Shown: in pieces, positions 44,300-53,603 of the stretch
Numbering within the stretch: the stretch's first letter is position 1
Layout of the letters: each line of letters starts with the position of its first letter
IMG/VR virus record: IMGVR_UViG_3300012582_000004
Location: 1 to 64,000 of that record
From: a virus
Reading direction: 5' to 3' (one strand)
DNA: 64,000 nucleotides
The notes under the pieces: generated by a model
Database searches by the model: none
The model's input: the letters and a program-made list of their open reading frames with translations, nothing else
Told to the model about the DNA's origin: nothing
Made by a program: the position numbers and the translations under genes

Positions 44300-45946
44300 T
44301 TATTTTTTGTTAATCTTCTTCAAGGCATCTATAAAATATTGTGGAAACATTTTAGTATTTCCAACTAAAATATCACCAAAACAGCTATCTAATATGAATG
44401 TATCGCAATAATCATCATTATTTCGCACACTTCTACCATAACTTTGAATTATAGTCTGTATAGTCTTTAACGCATACCACGAAGGTTTGTTCTTCAAACG
44501 GACTTGATTTACTTTAGAACTTAGACTTGGATATGGAACTTTTATTATAATTTGGAATCTAGACAAGTCATCTTTTAAGTCAATTCCTTCACTCATGGAA
44601 GCTGAAACCAGGACACAATCATCAATTCTATTAATATGCTCATTAAGTTTAACATCTCTTTTATCAGGATCCACGAAAATTAATCGTTCATCTTTAATAT
44701 CTCTTCTAACGTATTCTAAAAATTCATACGAATTCGTATGAATTATTCCTTTTTTACCTTTATACTTTTTTAATATTTGCTTTATTACAGGTACAAAATT
44801 CCCCCAAGAACTCTCTTTATGTTGATATGATAACTTTCCTAATGGGTAATAATAAATAGGTCTTTTTGATGCATCGAATGGTGATGTTTGAGAAAAGAAT
44901 GAGAAATCATTTTCAGGTATACCATTCAGAAACGAAAATGTATTTCCATCAATAATAGTACCTGACATGAATATAATATGTTTATACTTACCCCAAACAT
45001 GTTTAGCTAATATATCACCTGTCCACAATGGTTGAATAGTCCACGTAATATCACCTTTAATAATTTTTCTATCTGCTACCCATTCAGAAGTATTACTTCT
45101 AAAGTCTTCTAAAAACTTTTTTAATTTAGAAGTTAATTCTGATATGTATTTTATAGTTCTTAGCCTTTCTTCCCATTTCTTATCCTTTAATGATGGTAAA
45201 ACTGCTCTGTGTGCTCCTTCTGAAATAGCTAAATCAGCCAATAATGTATTTTCAATCCAATTTGCAATTTCTTCAATTCTTTCAAATTTAGCTAATTCAA
45301 ATTCATACTTAGAATCCCTACCACCTACTATTAAACCTCTCCATGTTTTTGGACCTAACACAAAAGTTACGAAATCATTAATAATAGATTCAAAATTGTG
45401 ACATTCATCTATTATCAGAACATCAGATTTTCTAACATCTAAAATTTCACTATTAAATAATGCATATAATCCTATTAAATGAAAATTAGTTAAACTGATT
45501 TTACCATCAAGCCATTTACTTTTAGCTTCTTCGTATGGACATTCTTCACATTTTTGTTTTTTATTGCTCTGATTGCATATATTTCCGAATTCACATGTTC
45601 CACTCCATCTATCACATTCGTAATTTGATCTACCCCATAGATTATTGATATAATCAAATTCGTTAACATATTGTGTTTGAAGAATTTTACTATTGGTTAA
45701 AATATCAAATTTTGCATTACCATTTATTCTCTCTAAATATCTCTTACATAAATACATCGAATAAATACTTTTGCCGCTACCTGTTGGTAGTTCTAAGGCT
45801 AAAAATTTATTACCACTTTCTATACTTGATATAGACCACTCTATTGCATTTTCTTGAATTGGTCGTAATGTATAATCCATAGAATCAAAAAGCATTTCTT
45901 TGACTACTCTATCCCTTTTTTTGACAATTTTCTTAAAGTTTTTCAT
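44300..45946 (-). CDS. Rad3/XPD/DinG-type DNA helicase
   Basis: 548 residues from the ATG at 45946 (TTG 45985 is possible). LRPIQENAIEW, LELPTGSGKS (Walker A), four Cys in CDRWSGTCEFGNICNQ and CEEC that would hold a 4Fe-4S cluster, LIIDECHNF (DEAH-type box), FMSGTI, SASMSEGIDL and QSYGRSVRNNDD (motif VI) are all in the family order. It should move 5' to 3' along DNA in repair or replication. The IscA-like protein at 14.97 kb could help mature its cluster. Confidence 0.9.
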   Translation of the reverse strand: MKNFKKIVKKRDRVVKEMLFDSMDYTLRPIQENAIEWSISSIESGNKFLALELPTGSGKSIYSMYLCKRYLERINGNAKFDILTNSKILQTQYVNEFDYINNLWGRSNYECDRWSGTCEFGNICNQSNKKQKCEECPYEEAKSKWLDGKISLTNFHLIGLYALFNSEILDVRKSDVLIIDECHNFESIINDFVTFVLGPKTWRGLIVGGRDSKYEFELAKFERIEEIANWIENTLLADLAISEGAHRAVLPSLKDKKWEERLRTIKYISELTSKLKKFLEDFRSNTSEWVADRKIIKGDITWTIQPLWTGDILAKHVWGKYKHIIFMSGTIIDGNTFSFLNGIPENDFSFFSQTSPFDASKRPIYYYPLGKLSYQHKESSWGNFVPVIKQILKKYKGKKGIIHTNSYEFLEYVRRDIKDERLIFVDPDKRDVKLNEHINRIDDCVLVSASMSEGIDLKDDLSRFQIIIKVPYPSLSSKVNQVRLKNKPSWYALKTIQTIIQSYGRSVRNNDDYCDTFILDSCFGDILVGNTKMFPQYFIDALKKINKK

Positions 45947-46052
45947 TCTTAAAAATATTTGATTTAAAATATCATTTATTGACAAATATTGGCATTTTTC
46001 AAAATAATATCTATATACGAATATAATATATACTAAAAAGTATTAAAGTTTA

Positions 46053-46307
46053 ATGCAAAATAGAGTTTTATCTTTTTCTGATTATACAAAAGAAAGCACT
46101 TATAAAATGGGTGCTAATGGTATGGAATTACAGGAATGGTCATATTACAAAGATCATTATCCAGAAAAATATGATATGCCCAAAGAGGAGCAATTTGTAT
46201 GGATTATTAAACATAAAGAAAAGAAGATGATAATAGTTAACAGTACTATATCAGAAGACAAAGTTAAAACTATTTTAGAAGAAATGAAAAAAGCAACGCT
46301 TTTATAA
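46053..46307 (+). CDS. Small protein with head-targeting-like tag
   Basis: 84 residues. The start RVLSFSDYTKES fits the tag pattern shared with neighbours (aromatic-x-x-aromatic-x-x-E). The rest is small alpha/beta. AATATATA lies at 46025. Its stop overlaps the next start. Function unknown. Confidence 0.6.
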   Translation: MQNRVLSFSDYTKESTYKMGANGMELQEWSYYKDHYPEKYDMPKEEQFVWIIKHKEKKMIIVNSTISEDKVKTILEEMKKATLL

Positions 46308-46816
46308 TGAATATCTTCAATTTTGATAAATGGAATGATTTAAATGAGGAACGAATAACTCCCATTGGTATAGAGAAATTCAACGAATTACTTATTAAAT
46401 ATGCTCATTCTAATCAAAATGCTTTTTTATACAAAAAGATAATTAATCCTAAAACTAAAGTTGGTATTTTTTTTAAAACTACTAAACAATTTGAAAATCA
46501 TGTTAATGAGCTTAAAACAGGAGAAAAACAAGAATGGAATGGATTTCCATTAAGAGATATGAGTTTAGTTTGCTATAATTACATTGAAAAAGAAGAAGGT
46601 GAAACATTCATGGTATTTCCTTTTAAATCGTCTCTATTTACAATATCTTCAAAAAAAGAGTGGGACACAGATGTAAATAGTGAAAATTGTAATAAAGGAT
46701 ATTGGACAGATAAAATCAAATGGTTAGAAAACTTAGATCAAAGGGAATTATGGACTGAATCACCATGTTTAATAATTTCCAAAAAGATGTGGGATTCATT
46801 AAATAAAAAATCTTAA
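46307..46816 (+). CDS. Hypothetical protein with head-targeting-like tag
   Basis: 169 residues. The N-terminus MNIFNFDKWNDLNEER carries aromatic residues and an LNE site like the tagged group. The remaining chain is alpha/beta and unassigned. Second gene in a three-gene tagged cluster (46053, 46307, 46833). Confidence 0.6.
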   Translation: MNIFNFDKWNDLNEERITPIGIEKFNELLIKYAHSNQNAFLYKKIINPKTKVGIFFKTTKQFENHVNELKTGEKQEWNGFPLRDMSLVCYNYIEKEEGETFMVFPFKSSLFTISSKKEWDTDVNSENCNKGYWTDKIKWLENLDQRELWTESPCLIISKKMWDSLNKKS

Positions 46817-46832
46817 TTTTTATATATACATT

Positions 46833-47555
46833 ATGAAATTTTTAAAGGATTATAAATTATTTGAAAGTTATAATGAGGTTAAATCATTATTGATTAATCC
46901 TACAAGTAATATGAGAAGCAATTATAATAATATAATTAAAGCTATTAATGCGGTTTGTACAGGATTTGGATTAAATACGGGTAAAGAATTACTAAAAGAG
47001 ATCGCTATGGTTGAAACAAGACTCGGTACATTACCTGGTTCTATAAGAACTACAGGTAGAGGTGGTAGAGGTCCATGGCAAATTGATGAAATTGCATATA
47101 GAGATATTATTTCAAGAGGAAAAAAAGAATTCAAAGTATTTTTCAATAAATTTAAAATTTATACAGGTATAGACTTATCACAAGTGCAATGGAATGAATG
47201 TAATCAATTTTTAATAGGATGTGCATTTGCAAGATTGATAATGCAAGAAAGAGGTATTAGTGATAATATTAAAGATAGAGCGGATAGAGCACTTGCTTGG
47301 AAAAAGTATTATAATACTGTTGCAGGAAAAGGAACACCACAAAAATACTGGGAAATAGTTTCAGATTGTAATAAAGCATTAGCAATAAATGATCCATTAG
47401 CGGGTAAAACGTATAATGATTATATAGAAGAAAAAGATCAAATTTTAGCAGCACCTGATACAGAATCAATTATTCAATCACCACTTTATAAACAAAATGA
47501 TGCATCAGAAATTGATTCTACTTATGTTGCGAAAAAGCCATATATTAGTAAATGA
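46833..47555 (+). CDS. Lysozyme/transglycosylase-like protein with head-targeting-like tag, paralogue 1
   Basis: 240 residues. Tag MKFLKDYKLFES with an LFE site. Residues about 45-100 (LLKEIAMVETRLGTLPGS, GRGGRGPWQIDEIAY) resemble the catalytic Glu helix and the glycine-rich QI strand of lysozyme-like transglycosylases, with E probably catalytic in MVETRLG. ALAWKKYYNT...KYWEIVSDC follows. A paralogue is at 63306. It likely cuts peptidoglycan; if head-packaged, it could act during entry (inference). Confidence 0.68.
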   Translation: MKFLKDYKLFESYNEVKSLLINPTSNMRSNYNNIIKAINAVCTGFGLNTGKELLKEIAMVETRLGTLPGSIRTTGRGGRGPWQIDEIAYRDIISRGKKEFKVFFNKFKIYTGIDLSQVQWNECNQFLIGCAFARLIMQERGISDNIKDRADRALAWKKYYNTVAGKGTPQKYWEIVSDCNKALAINDPLAGKTYNDYIEEKDQILAAPDTESIIQSPLYKQNDASEIDSTYVAKKPYISK

Positions 47556-47920
47556 AGAAAAAGGAATTTAAAGAAATTTTAGATTACCTTTTTGGTGAAA
47601 TACATGGAATAGATACACATCGAATATGTTATGATGATTATAGCTATGATGAAAACATCAATATAATTGTGAATTATCTTAGAGACGAAGAAAATACTTT
47701 AAGAGTTATATTTCCTGAATATGATGTATTAACAACAGAAAATTCCCAATTAAATAGTCTTCTATCTAAATTATCATCAGCTTCAATTTTATATAAAGAA
47801 ATTGATAATACATATTTTTATCATGAAATGTTATTAAATAAAGAAATTATTGGTAAAATTATTTTTCATAAAATTCTTAAAGAGAATAGAAAATATAAGA
47901 TAAGTAATTTATTATTCTAA
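47552..47920 (+). CDS. Hypothetical protein
   Basis: 122 residues, alpha/beta, no family recognised. Overlaps the lysozyme-like gene by 4 bases and the convergent gene at 47912 by 9. Confidence 0.6.
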   Translation: MKKKEFKEILDYLFGEIHGIDTHRICYDDYSYDENINIIVNYLRDEENTLRVIFPEYDVLTTENSQLNSLLSKLSSASILYKEIDNTYFYHEMLLNKEIIGKIIFHKILKENRKYKISNLLF

Positions 47921-49180
47921 TATACTTTCAATTTCTTTGAAGAAAATTGTCTCCACTCTTTCTTTAAAATGTGTTGGATAGTATATGGAATCATGTACGG
48001 TGAACATTTTAATGTCAGGCATCTCTTTTTTTATCTTAATACAAATATTTTGAAAAATTAATTTCGATTCAATAATTTGTAACTTGTGTGCCAGCACTTT
48101 ACTATCATCTTTTTTATATTGCTTCATCCATTCAAATATTCTTGGATATAAATTCTTAAAAATTTTATTCAATCTACATGTTTCATAATTCTTACCAAAA
48201 AATACTTTGTAAATTAATGTTTTTGCTTCCGCTCTTGTTAGAGATGAACACTCCATTATTTCTTCATATATAAGTCCATTTTTTACAGTTTCAAAATATC
48301 TTTTGAATTCTATAGGTTCTTTTTTATCAAAACCAGTTTCTTTTAAAAGTTGAATTAATAATCGTGGTTGAGAATTTTTAATATCCGTTTCACATACAGC
48401 ATGACCATCAATTTTTAAGAATGATGATCTAATATGACTTTTAAGAGTCGTGAAATTTGTGTGAAATCTACCATACTTATCTTCGGTAAAATATGGTTGT
48501 TTATGTGCAATTTCTTCAACACTCATTAAATTTTTATTATAAGCCAAATCTTGAATTTGCCCCGATTTATATAGATAATCTAAATATCTTTTTGACTCAT
48601 GTATATCAATTTCTACAAATAATAAGTCATGTGCTAATAGTTTTTTAATAGGACTTAATGTAGTTATACTCTGCGATTCATCCGCACATAAATCAATAAA
48701 TTGAGAATTATAAAAAGTCCTTTTATATTTATTCAGTATAGTTTTATTAGTATTATATATTCTAATTTTTGAATCAGGTATATTAAATAAATCCTTATTT
48801 ACTTCATATTTTCTAGAGCTTTTTCCAGCACAATGATTCTTTACTTTTTTCAAAAAACCAACATTAACTAAAAATTGTACAACATACTTATAATTAGCAC
48901 CATAAAGTTTTCTAAATACCGTAGAGTTTAAATAAAATATATTATCATCGGTTCTAAATACTTTACATATCAATTTATGTGTTAAATCAAATATAAAATC
49001 TGTATTAACTTCCATATTTCTACTAAGTATATTTTTATTACCATCTTTTGTTGTATATTTACATTCAACAGTTAAAAATTCTTTATTTACATAAGACTCA
49101 AATGATTTAGGAATCCATTGTAAGATACTTTCTCTATTTTCTATAGCTTCTATAACTTCATTTGAAATAATTTTCCTCAT
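47912..49180 (-). CDS. Divergent family-A DNA polymerase-like protein
   Basis: 422 residues from the ATG at 49180. The C-terminal half shows family-A polymerase landmarks in order: GRFHTNFTTLKSHIRSSF, CETDIKNSQPRLL near 262 (motif A), RAEAKTLIYKVFFGKN near 313 (motif B with Lys and aromatic-G) and MFTVHDSIYYP near 392 (motif C, HDS in place of HDE). No 3'-5' exonuclease signature is seen, and the N-terminal 230 residues are unassigned. Could be a lesion or initiation polymerase. Remote similarity. Confidence 0.55.
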   Translation of the reverse strand: MRKIISNEVIEAIENRESILQWIPKSFESYVNKEFLTVECKYTTKDGNKNILSRNMEVNTDFIFDLTHKLICKVFRTDDNIFYLNSTVFRKLYGANYKYVVQFLVNVGFLKKVKNHCAGKSSRKYEVNKDLFNIPDSKIRIYNTNKTILNKYKRTFYNSQFIDLCADESQSITTLSPIKKLLAHDLLFVEIDIHESKRYLDYLYKSGQIQDLAYNKNLMSVEEIAHKQPYFTEDKYGRFHTNFTTLKSHIRSSFLKIDGHAVCETDIKNSQPRLLIQLLKETGFDKKEPIEFKRYFETVKNGLIYEEIMECSSLTRAEAKTLIYKVFFGKNYETCRLNKIFKNLYPRIFEWMKQYKKDDSKVLAHKLQIIESKLIFQNICIKIKKEMPDIKMFTVHDSIYYPTHFKERVETIFFKEIESILE

Positions 49181-49248
49181 ATACACAATATTTACTATTA
49201 TTATAAGAAAGTTATTCTAGTTTTAATATATACTTTAAAATATTTTTT

Positions 49249-49491
49249 ATGGCTAAAATTGTAAATAAATATTCAGATTATATGAAATCCTTAAATAAGG
49301 ACTATGATTGGGATCCTATACCAACTAGGGATATATCACATCAAAAATGGAATCCAAATGCAGACATTAGAGAAATTGGAATAGGTGATGCTGATCCAGT
49401 GTTAAAATTTAAAGATTGGATTGGTCAATATTGGTTAAAAAAACAAGATGTTTCTAAAATCAGAAGAAAGAATAAGAATAAGAAAAAATAA
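49249..49491 (+). CDS. Small basic protein
   Basis: 80 residues with aromatic-rich start (IVNKYSDYMKS), Trp-rich middle (KDWIGQYW) and a basic tail (RRKNKNKKK). AATATATA at 49225. The start partly fits the tag pattern but lacks an LxE. Function unknown. Confidence 0.6.
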   Translation: MAKIVNKYSDYMKSLNKDYDWDPIPTRDISHQKWNPNADIREIGIGDADPVLKFKDWIGQYWLKKQDVSKIRRKNKNKKK

Positions 49492-49526
49492 TGCTATTTT
49501 TTGATATATAGTCAAAAAGGTATAAA

Positions 49527-49799
49527 ATGGCAAACAATAATAGTACAACAAGAAGAGGAAATTACATCTGTAAAGTAGGTGATTTAGATATTTATCAAAA
49601 GACTACACACGAAACATCAGGAAAAGGTAAAAGTGATGTTACTAATTTAAAGATTGTATCAAGAATATTATCAATTTATCACGCAAAGAAACTCTTAATT
49701 GGTGGATTTAAAACTAAAGATTTAGCCGTAGCGAAAGCCACTGAAATTATGGATGGTGGTATGAAAGCTGTCAATAATTTAAAGAAAGGTAAAAAATAA
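49527..49799 (+). CDS. Small basic protein
   Basis: 90 residues, basic ends (RRGNYICK; NNLKKGKK), helical middle. No family recognised. Followed by a terminator. Confidence 0.6.
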   Translation: MANNNSTTRRGNYICKVGDLDIYQKTTHETSGKGKSDVTNLKIVSRILSIYHAKKLLIGGFKTKDLAVAKATEIMDGGMKAVNNLKKGKK

Positions 49800-49803
49800 T
49801 ATA

Positions 49804-49835
49804 AAAAGGGTTTTTCTAATTAGAGAAGCCCTTTT
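49804..49835. terminator. Bidirectional terminator
   Basis: 14 bp stem with three G-U pairs (AAAAGGG... / ...CCCTTTT) and loop AATT, between the convergent genes ending at 49799 and 49820. Confidence 0.78.
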
Positions 49836-50080
49836 ATTTTTCTATTCCTACACCAAGCCAAATAAGAATTTTTATGCTCATTCATTAACACATTCGTTAA
49901 ATCTTCTAATGTATTCATATCATCAGATGATAAATCATTATTTAAATATCTTTTACTAATAGCCTCAAAGTAACCCCAAAGGTATTCATTATCCTGAACA
50001 TTTAACATAATACTTTTATATTTTGAGAATTCGATAATTAAATCCAATTCATCAAACAAGTTCTTTGTTTTTTTTGTCAT
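49820..50080 (-). CDS. Hypothetical protein
   Basis: 86 residues, helical. No family recognised. Overlaps the upstream gene by 29 bases; the 3' end reaches into the terminator. Confidence 0.58.
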   Translation of the reverse strand: MTKKTKNLFDELDLIIEFSKYKSIMLNVQDNEYLWGYFEAISKRYLNNDLSSDDMNTLEDLTNVLMNEHKNSYLAWCRNRKIKGLL

Positions 50081-50741
50081 TAATGTATATATCGATAATA
50101 GTGGATATTTTGTTATAAAATGGTGATGGTTCTATCCAGAAATTCTCTTCGCCTTTACCATATAATTTATTCAAAATTTGTTTTAATTTTATGGAATTAA
50201 TGGCTATTTTTGAATTACTCTGAACAGTTAAATAATAATTATCCACCGAATTACATTTTATTATTAATTGAACATAACCAAGGCTAATTAACATAGTGAA
50301 CATATCATTTCTATTCTTAATTAATTTTTCTATTATTATACCATAATTCTTAAAAAAATTAACAATTTCTCTAACTTTATTCGAAAGTGTAAAATCTAAA
50401 TTTTCTGCTATAAGTTTGTTATTAAGATATTCATCATTATAAAAACCATTTTTTAAAATGATTTCTTTAGAGTAAACTAATATTTTATATCTACCCTTAT
50501 ACTTAAAAAATTCTCTGTCTTCACTCAATTTAGACTCTATTTCAATAAATTTATTCCAAAAGATTAGATTGAATGCATTATTTTCATAAACTTTTAATAT
50601 AAAATCATCATTTAAAATGGACTCCACTTTAAATTTTCTAAATACTTTATAATCAGGTATTTCCTCAAGAAAAATACCATTTAACTTTAAAAAATCAACA
50701 ATTTTGCTTATTCTATCCACTTCAATTATAGTTAAAGACAC
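50052..50741 (-). CDS. Hypothetical protein, GTG start
   Basis: 229 residues from GTG 50741; no ATG occurs before the middle of the protein. Lys/Asn/Ile-rich, alpha/beta. No family recognised. Divergent from the HD gene. Confidence 0.58.
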   Translation of the reverse strand: MSLTIIEVDRISKIVDFLKLNGIFLEEIPDYKVFRKFKVESILNDDFILKVYENNAFNLIFWNKFIEIESKLSEDREFFKYKGRYKILVYSKEIILKNGFYNDEYLNNKLIAENLDFTLSNKVREIVNFFKNYGIIIEKLIKNRNDMFTMLISLGYVQLIIKCNSVDNYYLTVQSNSKIAINSIKLKQILNKLYGKGEENFWIEPSPFYNKISTIIDIYINDKKNKELV

Positions 50742-50761
50742 AAAAATGTTTATAATTAATA

Positions 50762-50791
50762 TTGTATATTTGATAATTTTTATTATATTTG
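50762..50791 (+). promoter_or_regulatory. Bacteroidetes-type sigma promoter
   Basis: TTG at 50762-50764, 19 bases, TATATTTG at 50784-50791. It decides the start of the next gene: TTG 50789 lies inside the promoter, so ATG 50810 is used. Confidence 0.6.
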
Positions 50792-50809
50792 TTATTAAAC
50801 TTTAAATTA

Positions 50810-51634
50810 ATGGGTGTTGTTATTATACTAATACTTGTATCTTTACTTATTTATGTTACCCTATCAGATGATAAAAAATCACCTTATAGAAATTATGATG
50901 ATATTTCAAAAGTAGAAAGAGATGATTATTTCAGAAAAACTACTTTGAGAATAAGAATTAAAAAAAATCTATCCGTATACTTTAAGGCAAATTTCTTAAA
51001 TATGATCACAAATATGATAATTGAAAGGCACACAGAACCTTGGAGAGCGTATCATACTATGAAACATATTAACTCTATTCTTGATATGTTAGAGGATAAT
51101 GCTGTAGTATTCTCTAATAGAGATGTATATGGTCAATTATTTTTAGTAGCTGTATATCATGATATTGTTTATAAACCTTGGAGAAAAGATAATGAAAAAA
51201 TGAGTGCCGAACTTTTTAAAAAGCATTGGACTAAATATGCAAAGAAATCGCCCAATAAAAACATAATTGAAAATTTTGTATATAATTGCATAACACAAAC
51301 AAAAAATCATGATGGCGAAAAACATTTAGAACATGTATTTAATTCTTTAGATATGTCTATAATAAGTGGAACTAAAGAAGAAGTTATGTTATGGGAGAAA
51401 GAAATAGCGAAAGAATATAGCTTTATCCCATATAAAATATACAAAAAACATAGATTAGAATTTTTAGAAAAATTCAGTCAATATGGAAATATAATCAAAG
51501 TTATAGAATATGTTAAAAATACTAAAAGTACTAATAATCCACTTTTATATTTCTTAAATAGCTATTTTAAGTTATATTCACATAAAATCAGCAAATTTTT
51601 CACTATAGATATGGATTTCGATATAGATATTTAA
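50810..51634 (+). CDS. Membrane-anchored HD-domain phosphohydrolase-like protein
   Basis: 274 residues. An N-terminal membrane helix (GVVIILILVSLLIYVTL) is followed by RAYHTMKHINSILDML near 77 and VAVYHDIVYKPWRKDNEKMS near 105. These are the H...HD motifs of the predicted metal-dependent phosphohydrolases of COG4339 type. The usual later Asp may be in SLDMSII. Substrate unknown. The anchor is an unusual addition. Confidence 0.75.
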   Translation: MGVVIILILVSLLIYVTLSDDKKSPYRNYDDISKVERDDYFRKTTLRIRIKKNLSVYFKANFLNMITNMIIERHTEPWRAYHTMKHINSILDMLEDNAVVFSNRDVYGQLFLVAVYHDIVYKPWRKDNEKMSAELFKKHWTKYAKKSPNKNIIENFVYNCITQTKNHDGEKHLEHVFNSLDMSIISGTKEEVMLWEKEIAKEYSFIPYKIYKKHRLEFLEKFSQYGNIIKVIEYVKNTKSTNNPLLYFLNSYFKLYSHKISKFFTIDMDFDIDI

Positions 51635-51683
51635 AACATAGGCTTTTAATTTTGCTATAATAAGCAGATAAAATATAAATTTT

Positions 51684-52253
51684 ATGAGAAATTCAATAAT
51701 AGAAGAAGTAACAGAAGCAACTGCTGTATTATATAGATTTGCAAGCAATGAGAAGAACATTGCTAAAATAGAAGCATCTGCATCAATTCTGATAGATGCT
51801 TTTAAAAAAGGTAATAAGGTAATAACTTGTGGTAATGGTAGCTCTCATTGTGATGCTATGCACTTTGCAGAAGAGCTAACTGGTAGATATAAAGAAGACA
51901 GAAAACCTTTACCAGCAATTGTAATATCAGATACATCATACATATCATGTGTATCTAATGATTACGGTTATTCAGAAGTATTTAGTAGATATGTAGAAGC
52001 ACTCGGAAAAGAAGGAGATGTTCTTTTTGCTATATCTACATCTGGAAATTCTGAAAATATTATTAAAGCTATAGAAGTAGCTAGAAATAAAGGCATGAAA
52101 GTTATAGGATTAACTGGTAAGCATGGTGGTAAAATGAAAGGTGTGTGTGATATTGAAATAAGAGTACCACATTTTAAATATGCTCATAGAATTCAAGAAG
52201 TACATATAAAAATTATTCATATTCTAATAAATTTGATAGAAAAATCATTATGA
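51684..52253 (+). CDS. gmhA: SIS-domain sugar isomerase, GmhA-like
   Basis: 189 residues, full GmhA length. [27 protein letters not shown] near 42-68 and [16 protein letters not shown] near 110 are the SIS sugar-phosphate loops; LTGKHGGKM and the terminal [15 protein letters not shown] fit GmhA, where Glu and His are catalytic. GmhA makes heptose 7-phosphate for LPS or nucleotide-heptoses. The stop overlaps the next start (ATGA). Confidence 0.88.
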   Translation: MRNSIIEEVTEATAVLYRFASNEKNIAKIEASASILIDAFKKGNKVITCGNGSSHCDAMHFAEELTGRYKEDRKPLPAIVISDTSYISCVSNDYGYSEVFSRYVEALGKEGDVLFAISTSGNSENIIKAIEVARNKGMKVIGLTGKHGGKMKGVCDIEIRVPHFKYAHRIQEVHIKIIHILINLIEKSL

Positions 52254-52924
52254 AAGTAATTACTATTGGAGATATTCATGGTAGAGATCATTGGAAAAAA
52301 ATAAATCCATATGAGTGGGATTTAATTATATTTATAGGTGATTATGTGGATTCTTTTAATCATAGTGGACAAAGATGTTTAGAAAATTTAAGAGAGATTA
52401 TAGAATTTAAGGAGATGTATAATGATAGAGTTATACTACTTTTAGGTAATCACGATATTCATTATTTATACTTAGATACTCAATGGAGAGGTGCTGGTTT
52501 CGATGCAGAAATGATTCCTTATTATAGACACATCTTTAGTAATTACTATAATTTTCAAATAGCATATCAAAAAGATAATTATTTATGGACGCATGCGGGT
52601 GTAAATAAATGTTGGTTTGATAAACACATACCAAATACATCTAATTTGGAAATAGCTAATGTTATTAATGAATTACAGATAACTCAGGAAGGTAGAGAAG
52701 CTTTATTTAATATGGGATATGCAAGAGGTGGGATTGGATATGGTGGTCCTATTTGGTGTGGTAAAAAAGAAATGTATAGAGACCCTCTTACAAATTTCAT
52801 ACAAATAGTCGGCCATACACCTGTTAAAGAAATTGAGCAGGAAAATAGCAAGGAAGATAATAGCACAATTTATTACATAGATTGTTTGCGTGATAGAGTA
52901 GACTTCTTACAACTAACAATTTAA
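52250..52924 (+). CDS. Calcineurin-like metallophosphatase
   Basis: 224 residues. Motifs in order: GDIHGRDHW (7-15), FIGDYVDSF (about 27-35), LLGNHDIHY (about 67-75), WTHAGV and VGHTPV. These give the complete two-metal site. Similar to PrpE/serine-threonine and Ap4A phosphatases. Coupled with gmhA; together they may act on a sugar phosphate, or the pairing may be fortuitous. Confidence 0.88.
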   Translation: MKVITIGDIHGRDHWKKINPYEWDLIIFIGDYVDSFNHSGQRCLENLREIIEFKEMYNDRVILLLGNHDIHYLYLDTQWRGAGFDAEMIPYYRHIFSNYYNFQIAYQKDNYLWTHAGVNKCWFDKHIPNTSNLEIANVINELQITQEGREALFNMGYARGGIGYGGPIWCGKKEMYRDPLTNFIQIVGHTPVKEIEQENSKEDNSTIYYIDCLRDRVDFLQLTI

Positions 52925-52925
52925 A

Positions 52926-53315
52926 ATGGGAAAGATTTTACAAAATGCAGCATATTGTTTAAAATGTGATACTTATATCATTTCTACACATACACACGAT
53001 TATATAACATGTTATTGTGGTAATATTGCTGTAGATGGTGGAAGTGAATATTTAAAGCGTTCTATTGATGAAAAAGAATCTTACGATGATTTCAGCTTAA
53101 ATACCGAAAGTATCCCAGAAGAAATTAGAGCAAAATTGTTATGGGGCTCAAGAGGTAAGGATGGTACAGAACCGTTAAAATTTTTACCAATTGGACAAAG
53201 AGAAACTGATCATTTAGAGGCTATTTTGAAAACACAAACTCAAATAAATGAGTTATATAAAACTGCAATAAGAACAGAATTAAGAATAAGAAAAATATCG
53301 AACGCATCATTCTAA
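52926..53315 (+). CDS. Zinc-ribbon-like phage protein
   Basis: 129 residues. CLKC...HTHDYITCYCGNIAVDGG near 12-40 forms a two-CxxC/CxC zinc ribbon of a kind common in phage proteins of unknown function. The rest is helical (HLEAILKTQTQINELYKTAI). One base after the phosphatase stop, so same transcript. Confidence 0.68.
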   Translation: MGKILQNAAYCLKCDTYIISTHTHDYITCYCGNIAVDGGSEYLKRSIDEKESYDDFSLNTESIPEEIRAKLLWGSRGKDGTEPLKFLPIGQRETDHLEAILKTQTQINELYKTAIRTELRIRKISNASF

Positions 53316-53603
53316 TTCAGATTCATCCGTTCCATCATCTTCAATTTCTTCCTCTGACATTTGAATTAGATATAAAGTTAATTCTTGAAATATTTCATTC
53401 ATCTGTGTATAATCGAACCATGTTGTACTATTTTCAAGAATTTCTAAAAATTCAACAAATGTATCTGTATCTGGCTGAAAATGAATAAATGCTTTATCAT
53501 AGTCTAATCCTCTTTGATTAACGTATTGACAGAAGATAGAGTAAAAATCTTCTTCTTGTTCGGATGGTAATCCTTTATATTCTTCCCACTCGCTATAGTT
53601 CAC
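53307..53603 (-). CDS. Hypothetical acidic protein, GTG start
   Basis: 98 residues from GTG 53603, very acidic, ending EEIEDDGTDESELE. Overlaps the upstream gene's stop by 11 bases, so translation is probably coupled. No family recognised. Confidence 0.58.
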   Translation of the reverse strand: MNYSEWEEYKGLPSEQEEDFYSIFCQYVNQRGLDYDKAFIHFQPDTDTFVEFLEILENSTTWFDYTQMNEIFQELTLYLIQMSEEEIEDDGTDESELE

